A DNA stretch of 28,745 bases from NCBI GenBank assembly GCA_002423425.1, contig DIWC01000006.1, positions 1 through 28,745 of the forward strand. The letters are read 5' to 3'. Shown here one piece after another: positions 1-7,536 of the stretch; positions within the stretch are counted from its first letter, which is position 1; each line of letters begins with the position of its first letter. The translations under genes and the position numbers were made by a program. The notes below the pieces were generated by a model. It did not search any database and was not told where the DNA came from. It saw nothing but the letters and a program-made list of their open reading frames with translations. The stretch comes from Peptococcaceae bacterium UBA6116 (lineage in GTDB: Bacteria; Bacillota; Desulfitobacteriia; Desulfitobacteriales; Syntrophobotulaceae).

Positions 1-14
1 CACTGTTTTATCAT
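1..14 (-). CDS. start of a further backbone gene (partial, 4 codons)
   Basis: An ATG at 14 shares its A with the TGA stop of the TadZ-like gene (TGATG overlap), and the reading frame stays open to the window edge (Met-Ile-Lys-Gln). A GTG three bases upstream is an alternative start. Stop-start coupling suggests a translationally coupled next gene. In Flp-type clusters a CpaF-like ATPase often follows CpaE/TadZ, but nothing here proves that identity. Confidence 0.4.
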
Positions 15-748
15 CACGAGTTATCCATATTAATCCCGTTTGCGATTTCCTCCAGCACCTTGCTGTAATGCCTGCAAGGTCGGTCACGGAAGAAATACAG
101 GGGTGTTCCGGCGTTTTCCAGTTCGCCCGCCCGTTTGATGTAGGGCAGCTCATAGGCAAAAGGCAGCTCTACCATGCTTTGATAGGTCTTGTCGTCAAAT
201 TCGCCGTTTGAGGCCAGCAGGATATGGGTTTGCTTTTGTGCAATATGCAGCTCCCGCACAAAATCCGCAACGCCCTGATACCACATCTGCGCTCCGATAG
301 CTGGCCTGTGCAGGGTAAAAATCCTGTCTGCCAGCCACAGTCCAACGTCCGATACCGGGTTATTGATTTCCGCAGCTCCATCCACAAGAAGAATGTCAAA
401 CACCAGGGATGCGGCGTTCATCATTCGCTCCACGCTTTCCAGGGTAACAGTGTCGCAGAGCAAGCTGGAATAGTGAGTGGGAACGGACATGAAAAACAGG
501 TTTTTGCTTTCCCCATACTCGGTGAATTTCTCCCCGATATTTGGGTTATCCTCATGCAAGGCTTCGTACAGCCCTTTTCCCGGGGACACAACTTGACCAA
601 AGAAGGTTTGCAGCTCCCCGTAAGTGAGATTGGAGGAAATGAGGCCCACCAATACATCACGCTTGGAAAGGACGCAGGCCAGATTAACCGCAAAGGTGGT
701 TTTGCCACTGCTGTTTCCGCCCCAAATGGCATAGATTTTACTGCTCAT
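14..748 (-). CDS. TadZ/CpaE-like ParA-superfamily ATPase
   Basis: A 244-residue P-loop ATPase of the MinD/ParA superfamily. A Walker A-like motif (GGNSSGKTTFAVNLA) lies at about residues 9-23, and a Walker B-like strand (VFDILLVDGAAEI) at about 116-128. The deviant P-loop (GGNSSGKTT rather than KGGxGKTT) and the SAF-domain neighbour point to the TadZ/CpaE branch, which places Flp-type pilus or related secretion machinery at the membrane, rather than to a partition ATPase. Real ParA is encoded separately at 2963-3787. The gene overlaps the upstream SAF gene by 11 bases, and its stop overlaps the next start, so the three are co-translated. The start ATG follows GAGGTG. The family call is by motif and context. 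Confidence 0.7.
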   Translation of the reverse strand: MSSKIYAIWGGNSSGKTTFAVNLACVLSKRDVLVGLISSNLTYGELQTFFGQVVSPGKGLYEALHEDNPNIGEKFTEYGESKNLFFMSVPTHYSSLLCDTVTLESVERMMNAASLVFDILLVDGAAEINNPVSDVGLWLADRIFTLHRPAIGAQMWYQGVADFVRELHIAQKQTHILLASNGEFDDKTYQSMVELPFAYELPYIKRAGELENAGTPLYFFRDRPCRHYSKVLEEIANGINMDNS

Positions 749-1448
749 GGCTCACACCTCGTTTCTCAAAGATTAAATGCAATTTTCCCGTGTACTCTGC
801 TTCAATCAGCTTTTGGGCTTGGGCCTCGGTGGTAATCAGAGTAATGGTCTTGGGAACGGGGTCGCCAGTAGTTGACTGACCATTTGATAGCTGCTCCCGG
901 ACTTCGGCGGTATCTTGGGTACGGGCATTCTCTACACTATAAACCTCCAGACTGTGCAATTCGGGATAGAGAATGACTTGCGGGGAAGAGTCCTGACCGC
1001 TTGATGCCTTCTGCATAAAAACGGCTATCGTTACAATATCGCCAACTTGCAGATGGGAGGAAAGTCCCGCCGCGATGCTTGGAACGCTGATGGTAACAAA
1101 GCGCTGGTTGTTTTTCACAATGCGGTCTAGCAGCTCATCGGCAACAAAGCTGCCGAGCTTTTGGGGAAAGAAGTAATCCCCCTTGGCGATGGCGGTCTGC
1201 ACAACCTTACCCACAATCAGGGACTGATCATTGAGTACGCCCTCCGGCAAACCATAACCACCCACCTCGACGCTGACAAGGTGATTCTCCGTAAGCTCTG
1301 TTCCTGTCGGGATGTCCTCCGCCGCCCGTAGCACCACGACTATTGCACTTTTGTTCTCGTAAAAGTGCGGCAGGAGCAAAAACGAAACACCCGCCGCCAG
1401 TACAAGGCAGAGGACGCTTAAAAATATCCGATTTTTCAGTAGCTTCAA
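738..1448 (-). CDS. SAF-domain protein, CpaB/RcpC-like pilus assembly
   Basis: A 236-residue protein with one N-terminal membrane segment (about residues 8-26, FLSVLCLVLAAGVSFLLLP). An SAF domain follows (about 40-95), with the typical AAEDIPTGTELTENHL opening and GKVVQTAIAKGDYF end. The remainder (about 110-236) is extracytoplasmic and contains a low-complexity Ser/Gln/Thr stretch. CpaB/RcpC proteins are periplasmic or cell-wall-side components of Flp/Tad pili. Several Firmicutes ICEs carry such a gene next to a CpaE/TadZ-like ATPase, as here. The chosen start is TTG at 1448, with GGAGG 11 bases upstream, a slightly long spacing. It overlaps the downstream ATPase gene by 11 bases. Confidence 0.72.
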   Translation of the reverse strand: MKLLKNRIFLSVLCLVLAAGVSFLLLPHFYENKSAIVVVLRAAEDIPTGTELTENHLVSVEVGGYGLPEGVLNDQSLIVGKVVQTAIAKGDYFFPQKLGSFVADELLDRIVKNNQRFVTISVPSIAAGLSSHLQVGDIVTIAVFMQKASSGQDSSPQVILYPELHSLEVYSVENARTQDTAEVREQLSNGQSTTGDPVPKTITLITTEAQAQKLIEAEYTGKLHLIFEKRGVSHEQ

Positions 1449-1492
1449 GTTGTTCTGTTCCTCCTTTCAGGTTTTTAGAATAAAGGACGGTT

Positions 1493-1652
1493 TTACCTAC
1501 CGAAAAAAAAGGGTGGCTGTCTTGGCTGCTTTTCATTCTTTTCCTTTACGACAGACACATGACTGTCATCCTGTGCCGCTTTCTCACCGGTATGGATGAG
1601 GCGGATCAGGGTACGGAAAACCTTGTTTTTTTTTCTTTGCCGTCTGTTTCAT
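1493..1652 (-). pseudogene. small basic protein, frameshifted in an A9 run
   Basis: An ATG at 1652 has an excellent ribosome site (GAAAGGAG, 8 bases upstream). It reads MKQTAKKKK and then enters a run of nine A (plus-strand T at 1626-1634). Uncorrected, it stops after 22 residues (ending PPHPYR). If one A were absent, the frame would give a 52-residue protein (VFRTLIRLIHTGEKAAQ in the middle, PPFFFGR at the end) that stops at 1493, just before the SAF gene. The long frame alone has no start codon, so the gene is frameshifted, misread in sequencing, or rescued by slippage on the A run. I do not recognise the family. Confidence 0.45.
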
Positions 1653-1685
1653 AAACTAGACTCCTTTCTGTGTAAATTTGTGATA

Positions 1686-1725
1686 TTACCAGCCGAAAGA
1701 AATAAATATTTCTTTCGGCTGGTAA
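1686..1725. repeat. perfect 19-bp inverted repeat (hairpin)
   Basis: The left arm is 1686-1704 and the right arm 1707-1725, separated by two A, with no mismatch. Arms begin TTACCAGCCGAAAG. On the plus strand a T6 run follows at 1727-1732, giving a terminator-like shape in that direction. On the minus strand no T run follows, and the hairpin sits 34 bases before the small ORF start at 1652. A shorter related CCAGCC/GGCTGG hairpin occurs near 18882-18902. Confidence 0.8.
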
Positions 1726-1824
1726 GTTTTTTGGGGTGGGGTGTGGGGAGGGGGAAACCGCAAGTCCGCTGTGAGACGCCTGCAAGCAAAAGACGGTCTA
1801 CCCCCTTGGTGTAAAATCATTTCG

Positions 1825-1998
1825 TCAGTCATCAAAGATGACGCACTTTTTCTTGCTGCATTTCTCGCGCTGCTTATCAAAATGCAGGCAATGCTTACAA
1901 TCCCGCTCCTGCATTGTTTTTACAGGATCACGTTCATGCTTGGGCTTTTCCTGCATCATGCGCTCATATTTGCGCAGAGGCCCTTTTGTAAAGTACAT
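1825..1998 (-). CDS. small Cys-rich protein (57 aa), putative metal-binding
   Basis: The chosen start at 1998 has AAGGAGGTGCTGCC immediately before the ATG; a longer reading from 2043 would put that ribosome site inside the gene. The 57-residue product is basic and has a C-terminal cysteine set, CKHC near residues 34-37 and CSKKKC near 47-52, consistent with a small zinc ribbon or metal knuckle. It lies between parB and the SAF gene on the same strand. I recognise no named family. Small Cys-rich proteins of this sort accompany parA/parB in some Firmicutes ICEs, from general knowledge only. Confidence 0.65.
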   Translation of the reverse strand: MYFTKGPLRKYERMMQEKPKHERDPVKTMQERDCKHCLHFDKQREKCSKKKCVIFDD

Positions 1999-2016
1999 GG
2001 CAGCACCTCCTTTCTC

Positions 2017-2040
2017 AAAAAGGGCACAAAAAAACGCCCT
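2017..2040 (-). terminator. putative intrinsic terminator after parB
   Basis: On the minus strand a 5-bp stem (AGGGC/GCCCT) with a T-rich loop is followed by a T5 tract. It lies between the parB stop (2077) and the small Cys-rich gene start (1998), only about 19 bases before that start. It could attenuate the downstream gene rather than fully terminate. The stem is short, so confidence is modest. Confidence 0.4.
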
Positions 2041-2076
2041 CATTTATATGAGAGCGAACATCACGCGACACTCGGC

Positions 2077-3012
2077 TTATCGTTCCTGTTCACGCTGCCG
2101 CTTTTTGTACCAGCCTTCCAGTAGCTGAACGATCAAGTCCTCCTTTTGCTTTTCTGAAAAGCTCTTGGGGAAAAAGCGGTCAATGCGTTCCCGCTGGATA
2201 TTGAATTTTTCCTTTTGATTAGGCTTTTCTTCGGTGAGAATGGAGAAAATGACATCCACATTTAGCCTGCCGTCCTGACTGAGCTTTTTCATACGCTGTG
2301 CTTGTGCTAAAGATGGAGTACAGTCCTCCGACTGTATGGTGTTATATAAGTCTTGCTGTTCCTTTTCGGCTAAGTAGGAAAGCTCCACAGCCGGATTAAA
2401 TGCAATTTGTTTTTCATCCACCATTTCAAGCATGGGCGGTATGAGTTCGGTTAGACGGATATAGCGTTGAATTTGTCTGCCGCTTTCTCCTGAATCTTTG
2501 CCTATAACATCAGCACTTTCAAAATCTCCGACAACTTGTCGGGGATTTTCTTTTGAAGGTCTGCCCGCCTTCCTTTTGATGGCTTCCAGCTTCATCTTAT
2601 ATGCGAAGGCTTTTTCGCTCGGCAAAATACTTTCCCGTTGCAGATTGCTGTCAACCATGATAATCGTGGCGGCATCGTCGTCCAATTCACGGACAATACA
2701 GGGCATTGTTTCCTTGCCCGCAAGTTCGCTTGCTTTTTTGCGGCGGTGTCCGGCCACCATTTCATAACCTCCGTCCGCTTTGGTGCGAACAAGTCCGGGA
2801 ACTAAAACACCATATTGTTTTACGCTGTCGGCCATTTCCAGCATACCTTCATCAGCTTTCACTTTAAAAGGATGATTTGGGAAATCACTGATTTCCGTCA
2901 GGGGAATATCCAGTACCTTTTCTCGCTGACTATCAGCACGACTTTCCTCCGTGGAAAACAATTCATCTACTGAGGCCAACTTGATGCTGTCTCTTGCGTT
3001 GCTTTTCGCCAA
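2077..3012 (-). CDS. parB: ParB-family partition protein
   Basis: A 311-residue ParB/Spo0J-like DNA-binding protein. The N-terminal ParB/Srx domain is at about residues 35-125, with PLTEISDFPNHPFKV at its start and the conserved VAGHRRKKASELAG segment near 87-100. A helix-turn-helix region follows (SGESGRQIQRYIRLTELIP, about 175-195), and the C-terminal tail is basic. ParB proteins bind parS sites and stimulate the ParA ATPase to segregate plasmids or excised elements. The start at 3012 lies inside the 3' end of parA (50-base overlap), so the pair is translationally coupled. I did not identify a parS site. Confidence 0.9.
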   Translation of the reverse strand: MAKSNARDSIKLASVDELFSTEESRADSQREKVLDIPLTEISDFPNHPFKVKADEGMLEMADSVKQYGVLVPGLVRTKADGGYEMVAGHRRKKASELAGKETMPCIVRELDDDAATIIMVDSNLQRESILPSEKAFAYKMKLEAIKRKAGRPSKENPRQVVGDFESADVIGKDSGESGRQIQRYIRLTELIPPMLEMVDEKQIAFNPAVELSYLAEKEQQDLYNTIQSEDCTPSLAQAQRMKKLSQDGRLNVDVIFSILTEEKPNQKEKFNIQRERIDRFFPKSFSEKQKEDLIVQLLEGWYKKRQREQER

Positions 3013-3787
3013 TGTCCTGCACCTCCTTCGTAAAGGCTTGATAGGCTTTGGCGGCTATTCCGTGCGGATCGAATGCATAGATGCTTTTTCCCTGAGCGCT
3101 TGTTTCAGCCGCCCGAATTGACAGGGGGATTTCTGTTTGAAAAACTCGTAACTTGCCGCCGTAGTCCCGTCGGAGAATAAAGAAAATGTCTTTTGCAAAG
3201 TTGGTGCGGTTATCTAACATTGTGAGCAGAACACCGTCAATGGACAGCTTGGGATTGATTTGCCGTCTTACCCTGGCAATGGTTTGTAAAAGCTGTGTCA
3301 TTCCTTTAGCAGGAAGATAGTGGGCTTGAACGGGAATAATCACGCTGTCTGCGGCGGCAAGGGCATTGATCGTCATCATGCCAAGAGAGGGCATGCAATC
3401 TATCAACACATAATCATACTTGTCTTTGACCGTGTTGATATATGTGCGTAGTACCGTTTCCCGGCTCATGGTGTTGACCAGTGATACCTCAATGGCAGAC
3501 AGTTCAATGTTGCCCGGCATCAGGTCAACGCCTTCCGCATGGTGAAGAATACCCTCATCGGCCTCATACGATTCCTCCATCATGGTCTTCGTCAGGATGC
3601 TGGACAACGAAATGGGCAGATTATCCGGCTCCTGATAGCCCAATGAATCTGTCAAGTTCCCCTGTGCGTCCGCGTCCACCAGCAGCACTTTTTTACCCTG
3701 TACCGCAAGTCCGATCCCAAGATTGACCGCCGTCGTAGTTTTCCCCGTTCCGCCTTTTTGATTGGCAAGGGCGATTACTTTTGACAT
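2963..3787 (-). CDS. parA: ParA-family partition ATPase
   Basis: A 274-residue ParA/Soj ATPase. The deviant Walker A (KGGTGKTTTAVNLG) is at residues 11-24, the A' motif (LLVDADAQGN) at about 37-46, and Walker B (YDYVLIDCMPSLGMM) at about 122-136. The start is the ATG at 3787 preceded by AAAGGAGGAATTTTA. The frame stays open 17 codons further upstream, but that extension runs into a terminator hairpin and carries no ribosome site. With ParB it forms a type I partition module that would stabilise the element when excised. Sequence and motif order match the family closely. Confidence 0.93.
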   Translation of the reverse strand: MSKVIALANQKGGTGKTTTAVNLGIGLAVQGKKVLLVDADAQGNLTDSLGYQEPDNLPISLSSILTKTMMEESYEADEGILHHAEGVDLMPGNIELSAIEVSLVNTMSRETVLRTYINTVKDKYDYVLIDCMPSLGMMTINALAAADSVIIPVQAHYLPAKGMTQLLQTIARVRRQINPKLSIDGVLLTMLDNRTNFAKDIFFILRRDYGGKLRVFQTEIPLSIRAAETSAQGKSIYAFDPHGIAAKAYQAFTKEVQDIGEKQRKRQHQVGLSR

Positions 3788-3809
3788 TAAAATTCCTCCT
3801 TTCACGCAT

Positions 3810-3858
3810 AAAAAGCCGCTTGCTTTAAATCGGTACAATAAAGCAAACGGCTTTTTTT
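3810..3858. terminator. bidirectional intrinsic terminator in the parA leader
   Basis: The 18-bp arms 3810-3827 and 3839-3856 (AAAAAGCCGCTTGCTTTA against TAAAGCAAACGGCTTTTT) pair with one mismatch, which is a G-U on the minus strand. T runs lie on both sides. It ends the radical SAM operon coming from the right. It also stands only 22 bases before the parA start, leaving no room for a promoter between the two, so parA expression probably needs read-through or regulated antitermination. Confidence 0.8.
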
Positions 3859-3917
3859 ACTAACTTTATATATGAAAAGAAAACACAAGCTAAAAAGCCT
3901 ATGTTCTCTTATTCATT

Positions 3918-3952
3918 TGATTATTTAATTTTAATATGACAGGTTATGTCAA
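3918..3952 (-). promoter_or_regulatory. possible parA promoter with TGACA/TGTCA dyad
   Basis: The minus strand carries TTGACA (3952-3947), and 18 bases further a weak AT-rich -10 (TTAAAT). The -35 overlaps the inverted repeat TGACA-N5-TGTCA, a plausible operator. A transcript starting here would meet the 3810-3858 hairpin before parA. The -10 is poor, so this is tentative. Confidence 0.3.
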
Positions 3953-4060
3953 AAGTCTTATTTATCACACCTAATCTCAGACTGTCCGATTTATTCGAAC
4001 TGTTGAGCTCCCATCTGCCTTAGGTGCATCTTATAATCAAAGATATCCATTAGAAAGAAT

Positions 4061-5935
4061 TCATAAATTGACAGTTTTATCGATAGCTTTAATTTCTTCT
4101 TCGGCATCATCACGTGTGATGGTGTAGTATTCCAGCACATTTATAATATCCTTATCCGAAGTCAGCGAATAGATATCACTAAAATTATTACCATGAATGA
4201 CTGGCGTTACAAATTCTATCTTTTCCGGTGAGAGCGATGAAAATGCATTCCACCAGGCATCCGTCGTACCGTTTTTTTCATAATAGAAACGATAAATAAT
4301 CATAACTTCAGGCATATATAGAAGTTTTTTATATTCGTCCTCATCACAGCCAAATGCCTTTTCAAAGAATGTCTTACCCCTACCGACCTTTCCTTTCGTG
4401 GAATTAAGAATAGCTTGGATTGAACGTATAAATTTTCTATTCCAGTGTTTTCCGATAAATGTTCTGTTTCTAAAATATTCGGGGTCTTGAATCGGGTGAT
4501 ATTTCATTGGAAACGAGTAAATGCTAACATCTAATTCTTCGCATAAATCGATGTTTAATTTTAAACGACGGTATAAGTCAACCGGCTTTTCTTCATAATT
4601 ATATAACAAATAGTTGGACATATCTCGTATGCCGTTTGCAACAGCCAACCGTACAGCGTCTTCATATACTTTTCTCAAGCTCCAAGCATCAAAAGCTATT
4701 CGCAAGGGACGAATTGGTATTTCGGCCAGTCTTTTCATTTTTTCAGATGTTAATAAACGTGCATCAACACCTTGATTGAAATCTACATAACGTGCCTTGA
4801 CGCTCTTGTTCCTGTATTTTTCAAACAAAGGAGCAAAAAAATTATCAACAGCAAGTATGGATTCTTTGGTTGCAGCATCAACACTCAGCAATTTATTCTC
4901 ATATAAGACAGAGTAAATACTGCTTTTGTTTTTATCGTCTACTTTTTTATACAACCATTTATATAAGTTGACGATGCTTTTTATATGGCTACGATAGTTC
5001 AAGGTTAATCTTCTCATGTCTTTGATTAACACTGAATATTTATTGGGTTCAACGTATGTCGCACCTGCATAAAATCCACACTCTTTGATTTCATCTATTA
5101 TGTCATCGAAACGCTTGGAGGCCAATACATTATTATCAAGCAAAAGCAAATTGCGCTTATCGCCAAAGGTTTCTGCAACATACTTTATTTGCTCTTTGAT
5201 ACTGACAAAACAATTATATTGCGGTTCAAGCTGTGGTACAGCACAAAAAGGACAATTGTTTACGCAACCACGAGTCATGTATGCATAATAACCGTCATTC
5301 TCTGGATAGACATAATTGATCTCATTTAAAATTGAGTAATCCAACGGAAGATGATCAATAATAATATCATTATCATCATACTCACCGCCTTTGTCTAAAA
5401 GGCCAATATGAGGATAAATGCCCGTTTCCTTTTTTATCTCATCAGGGAGAAGCGTTGCAGCAACACCGCCGATCTTAACTTCACCAATATTTTTACAGGT
5501 TCGTTTAAAAAAGTTTATTGTATTGATGGTCTGTTCCCAATAAAATGTAAACAAAGTAGAAATGCATACCCTGTCCCATCTGGGATCATCCATATATTCC
5601 TTTTTATTAAAATACCGTCTATAGTACTTCAGGTTTTCGCCTACTAACTGACTTTCACTCAAAGCCGTCAGTTCAGAATACTTTGCAGATAGACCTTTTT
5701 TAATGTACTGAATAATGTCTACCCGGTGTTCTGTCCATTCGATAGAGTCATCGTTGGCAGACAGCTTTTCCAGCAACTCTTCGTATATTTGTTCCAGAAT
5801 GAAGTCTGTAAACTCTCCCTTGAAAAACCGTACCTCGTCGCCAAGCATCTTGTGATAAGTAGCAATTTTCATAAGGCCAATGGGAGGGTATTTATTTTTA
5901 TAATTCGGCTCAATTAGCAGAATTCTTCTTGGCAT
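4061..5935 (-). CDS. radical SAM enzyme with B12-binding-type N-terminus
   Basis: A 624-residue radical SAM protein. The N-terminal part (ILLIEPNYKNKYPPIGLMKI, residues 5-24) resembles the opening of cobalamin-binding-domain radical SAM enzymes. The cluster motif TRGCVNNCPFC is at residues 221-231 (C224, C228, C231, CxxxCxxC), which would ligate a 4Fe-4S cluster that cleaves S-adenosylmethionine. Further conserved-looking stretches are LLLLDNNVLAS (263-273) and VDFNQGVDARLLT. The substrate is unknown. It is the last gene of the five-gene operon and overlaps the GHKL gene by 26 bases, with AGGAGGAACTGAAAA before its ATG. At 624 residues it is long, with an extra C-terminal region of unknown role. 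It could modify a nucleic acid, a protein or a small molecule made during infection. Confidence 0.85.
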   Translation of the reverse strand: MPRRILLIEPNYKNKYPPIGLMKIATYHKMLGDEVRFFKGEFTDFILEQIYEELLEKLSANDDSIEWTEHRVDIIQYIKKGLSAKYSELTALSESQLVGENLKYYRRYFNKKEYMDDPRWDRVCISTLFTFYWEQTINTINFFKRTCKNIGEVKIGGVAATLLPDEIKKETGIYPHIGLLDKGGEYDDNDIIIDHLPLDYSILNEINYVYPENDGYYAYMTRGCVNNCPFCAVPQLEPQYNCFVSIKEQIKYVAETFGDKRNLLLLDNNVLASKRFDDIIDEIKECGFYAGATYVEPNKYSVLIKDMRRLTLNYRSHIKSIVNLYKWLYKKVDDKNKSSIYSVLYENKLLSVDAATKESILAVDNFFAPLFEKYRNKSVKARYVDFNQGVDARLLTSEKMKRLAEIPIRPLRIAFDAWSLRKVYEDAVRLAVANGIRDMSNYLLYNYEEKPVDLYRRLKLNIDLCEELDVSIYSFPMKYHPIQDPEYFRNRTFIGKHWNRKFIRSIQAILNSTKGKVGRGKTFFEKAFGCDEDEYKKLLYMPEVMIIYRFYYEKNGTTDAWWNAFSSLSPEKIEFVTPVIHGNNFSDIYSLTSDKDIINVLEYYTITRDDAEEEIKAIDKTVNL

Positions 5936-7520
5936 TTTTCAGTTCCTCCTGTATTTTGTTGATCAATTCTTCGCTTTGTTCAGGAGGAAGATTCAGTGCG
6001 ATAATATCGTATATACGCGAAACCAATTTCCTCTGTTTATCTGGCAAATTTGAAAGTTCTTCAACGAGATATCCCTTTTTCTTTTTCTGTAGCTGTTCTT
6101 CAGGAACAGGTGGTGTCGATGGCTTCGGAGTTGATTTCGAAAATCCGGCATTTTTCAAGGTCTTTTTATGGTTATCCTCAATGTGCATAAGAACAACACT
6201 AAAAACATCATCGCTCTCTGCTTTAACCTTCAATCGCGCGATGTCTTTCTTTGCTTTTTCAACCTCCGTTATAGCAACTTCGATTTCCTGCTCAATCTTT
6301 TGCTTTTCTCGGTCGCTTACAAAACGACCTTTCTTTTTAGAATATTCATCCTCTTTTGTATGAAGGGCAATCTCTTTTTTGTAAGCATTTTTGGCGCGGT
6401 TTGCATCAATATATAGCGAGTGCAGCGTTGAATAAAAGAAATATTTAAGTTGCGCTTCAAAATCGTTCCTTACATTGTTTTCGTTAAAGTAATCTCTTCG
6501 CGCATTTGGAGTTAGATCCTTATGGATAGCATGAACCTCGCCAATAAAATACAGATTGCCTCTTGCTTCCTTGAAAAGAGGGATTAATGTGCGCTCATTA
6601 CCGATTTGGATATTTGATTGGCGTAGTCTTATACCAGCCGTCTCATTTAGTGGATACGGAATTTGTTTTTCAAATCGACTGATTCCGTACCACATCCATG
6701 CAAGCAGCTCGCCATTATCGTTGTGGAATTCCTGAATTCTGATATTATAAACATCGTCGTACTTCCGACGTTGCCCTGCAGGGTTCCTCTCAAAAAGAGT
6801 TGTGGTATATAGTTTTAAGATATCTTCGCCATCCACAAATACTTTGTATTCGTTTTTGGGGAACGCTTTTTCCTGAAGGTATTCATATATTCTCTGCTTA
6901 TAGTAGAACTTACTATCATAAGTTACCGGTGCATTAAGCGCAATGTATTCTCTGACCTTTTCACTATCCAGCAGATCAACATTTTCATTTGTAATGCCGA
7001 GCATCTCCACAATAAAATAATGATCATCTGTAGGACATTCTTCATTTTCGTAGGTAATAATTTTTTGCAGAAGCATTCCAGCAGCATCTTTGACCGTTTC
7101 ATCATCAAGCATTTTACTAAGCACTTTCGCATCCCAAGTCATAATTGTTTTTTGATTTTCACCTTTAGCCGTAGTTATGAAGCGAAGCTTTTCACAATAA
7201 GCCAAACCTCCCAAACGACCAATACCACGGAAACCTTTCGCTTCGCCTTTAATCTTATCTGAATCGGCAACATATGCGAGGGTGGACTCAATCATATCCC
7301 GCCTAACGCCTGTTGCATTATCTTTTATGACGATATTTCGACCATTCTTGTTAATTTTTATATCAATAAACATATCTTCTTCAAACAAAGAGTGTTTTAT
7401 CGCATAATCAATCTGATCAGCGGCATTCTGTATGTATTCTCTATAAATTATCTTGGAATCCTCATACATTCCGCGGGTTAAATTCTCGATCGCGTTTTTT
7501 CCTATTTTTATCTCGCTCAC
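5910..7520 (-). CDS. GHKL (Hsp90/MutL-type) ATPase
   Basis: A 536-residue protein with an N-terminal Bergerat-fold ATPase. The N box (REYIQNAADQ, residues 27-36, E28 and N32), G1 box (IKDNATGVRRDM, 65-76, D67) and glycine-rich G2 box (KGFRGIGRLGG, 95-105) are all visible. The middle region resembles the HtpG/MutL second domain. Residues about 390-460 are rich in Lys/Glu and probably coiled coil, and a Pro/Lys-rich linker precedes the tail. The start is GTG at 7520 with AAGGGGG upstream; the longer frame to 7619 would run into the HerA-like gene. It lies 16 bases after that gene and overlaps the radical SAM gene. ATP-driven dimer clamping of DNA or of a protein client is the likely mode, by inference. 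Confidence 0.83.
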   Translation of the reverse strand: MSEIKIGKNAIENLTRGMYEDSKIIYREYIQNAADQIDYAIKHSLFEEDMFIDIKINKNGRNIVIKDNATGVRRDMIESTLAYVADSDKIKGEAKGFRGIGRLGGLAYCEKLRFITTAKGENQKTIMTWDAKVLSKMLDDETVKDAAGMLLQKIITYENEECPTDDHYFIVEMLGITNENVDLLDSEKVREYIALNAPVTYDSKFYYKQRIYEYLQEKAFPKNEYKVFVDGEDILKLYTTTLFERNPAGQRRKYDDVYNIRIQEFHNDNGELLAWMWYGISRFEKQIPYPLNETAGIRLRQSNIQIGNERTLIPLFKEARGNLYFIGEVHAIHKDLTPNARRDYFNENNVRNDFEAQLKYFFYSTLHSLYIDANRAKNAYKKEIALHTKEDEYSKKKGRFVSDREKQKIEQEIEVAITEVEKAKKDIARLKVKAESDDVFSVVLMHIEDNHKKTLKNAGFSKSTPKPSTPPVPEEQLQKKKKGYLVEELSNLPDKQRKLVSRIYDIIALNLPPEQSEELINKIQEELKNAKKNSAN

Positions 7521-7536
7521 AATATTATCCCCCTTG

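Noticed and set aside
224..835. 203-residue plus-strand open frame
   Set aside because: It lies wholly opposite the TadZ-like and SAF genes, whose motifs and ribosome sites are clear. It has no ribosome site and no recognisable motif.
1741..2124. Overlapping plus-strand open frames of 127 and 96 residues
   Set aside because: They run opposite the small Cys-rich gene and the end of parB and have no ribosome site.
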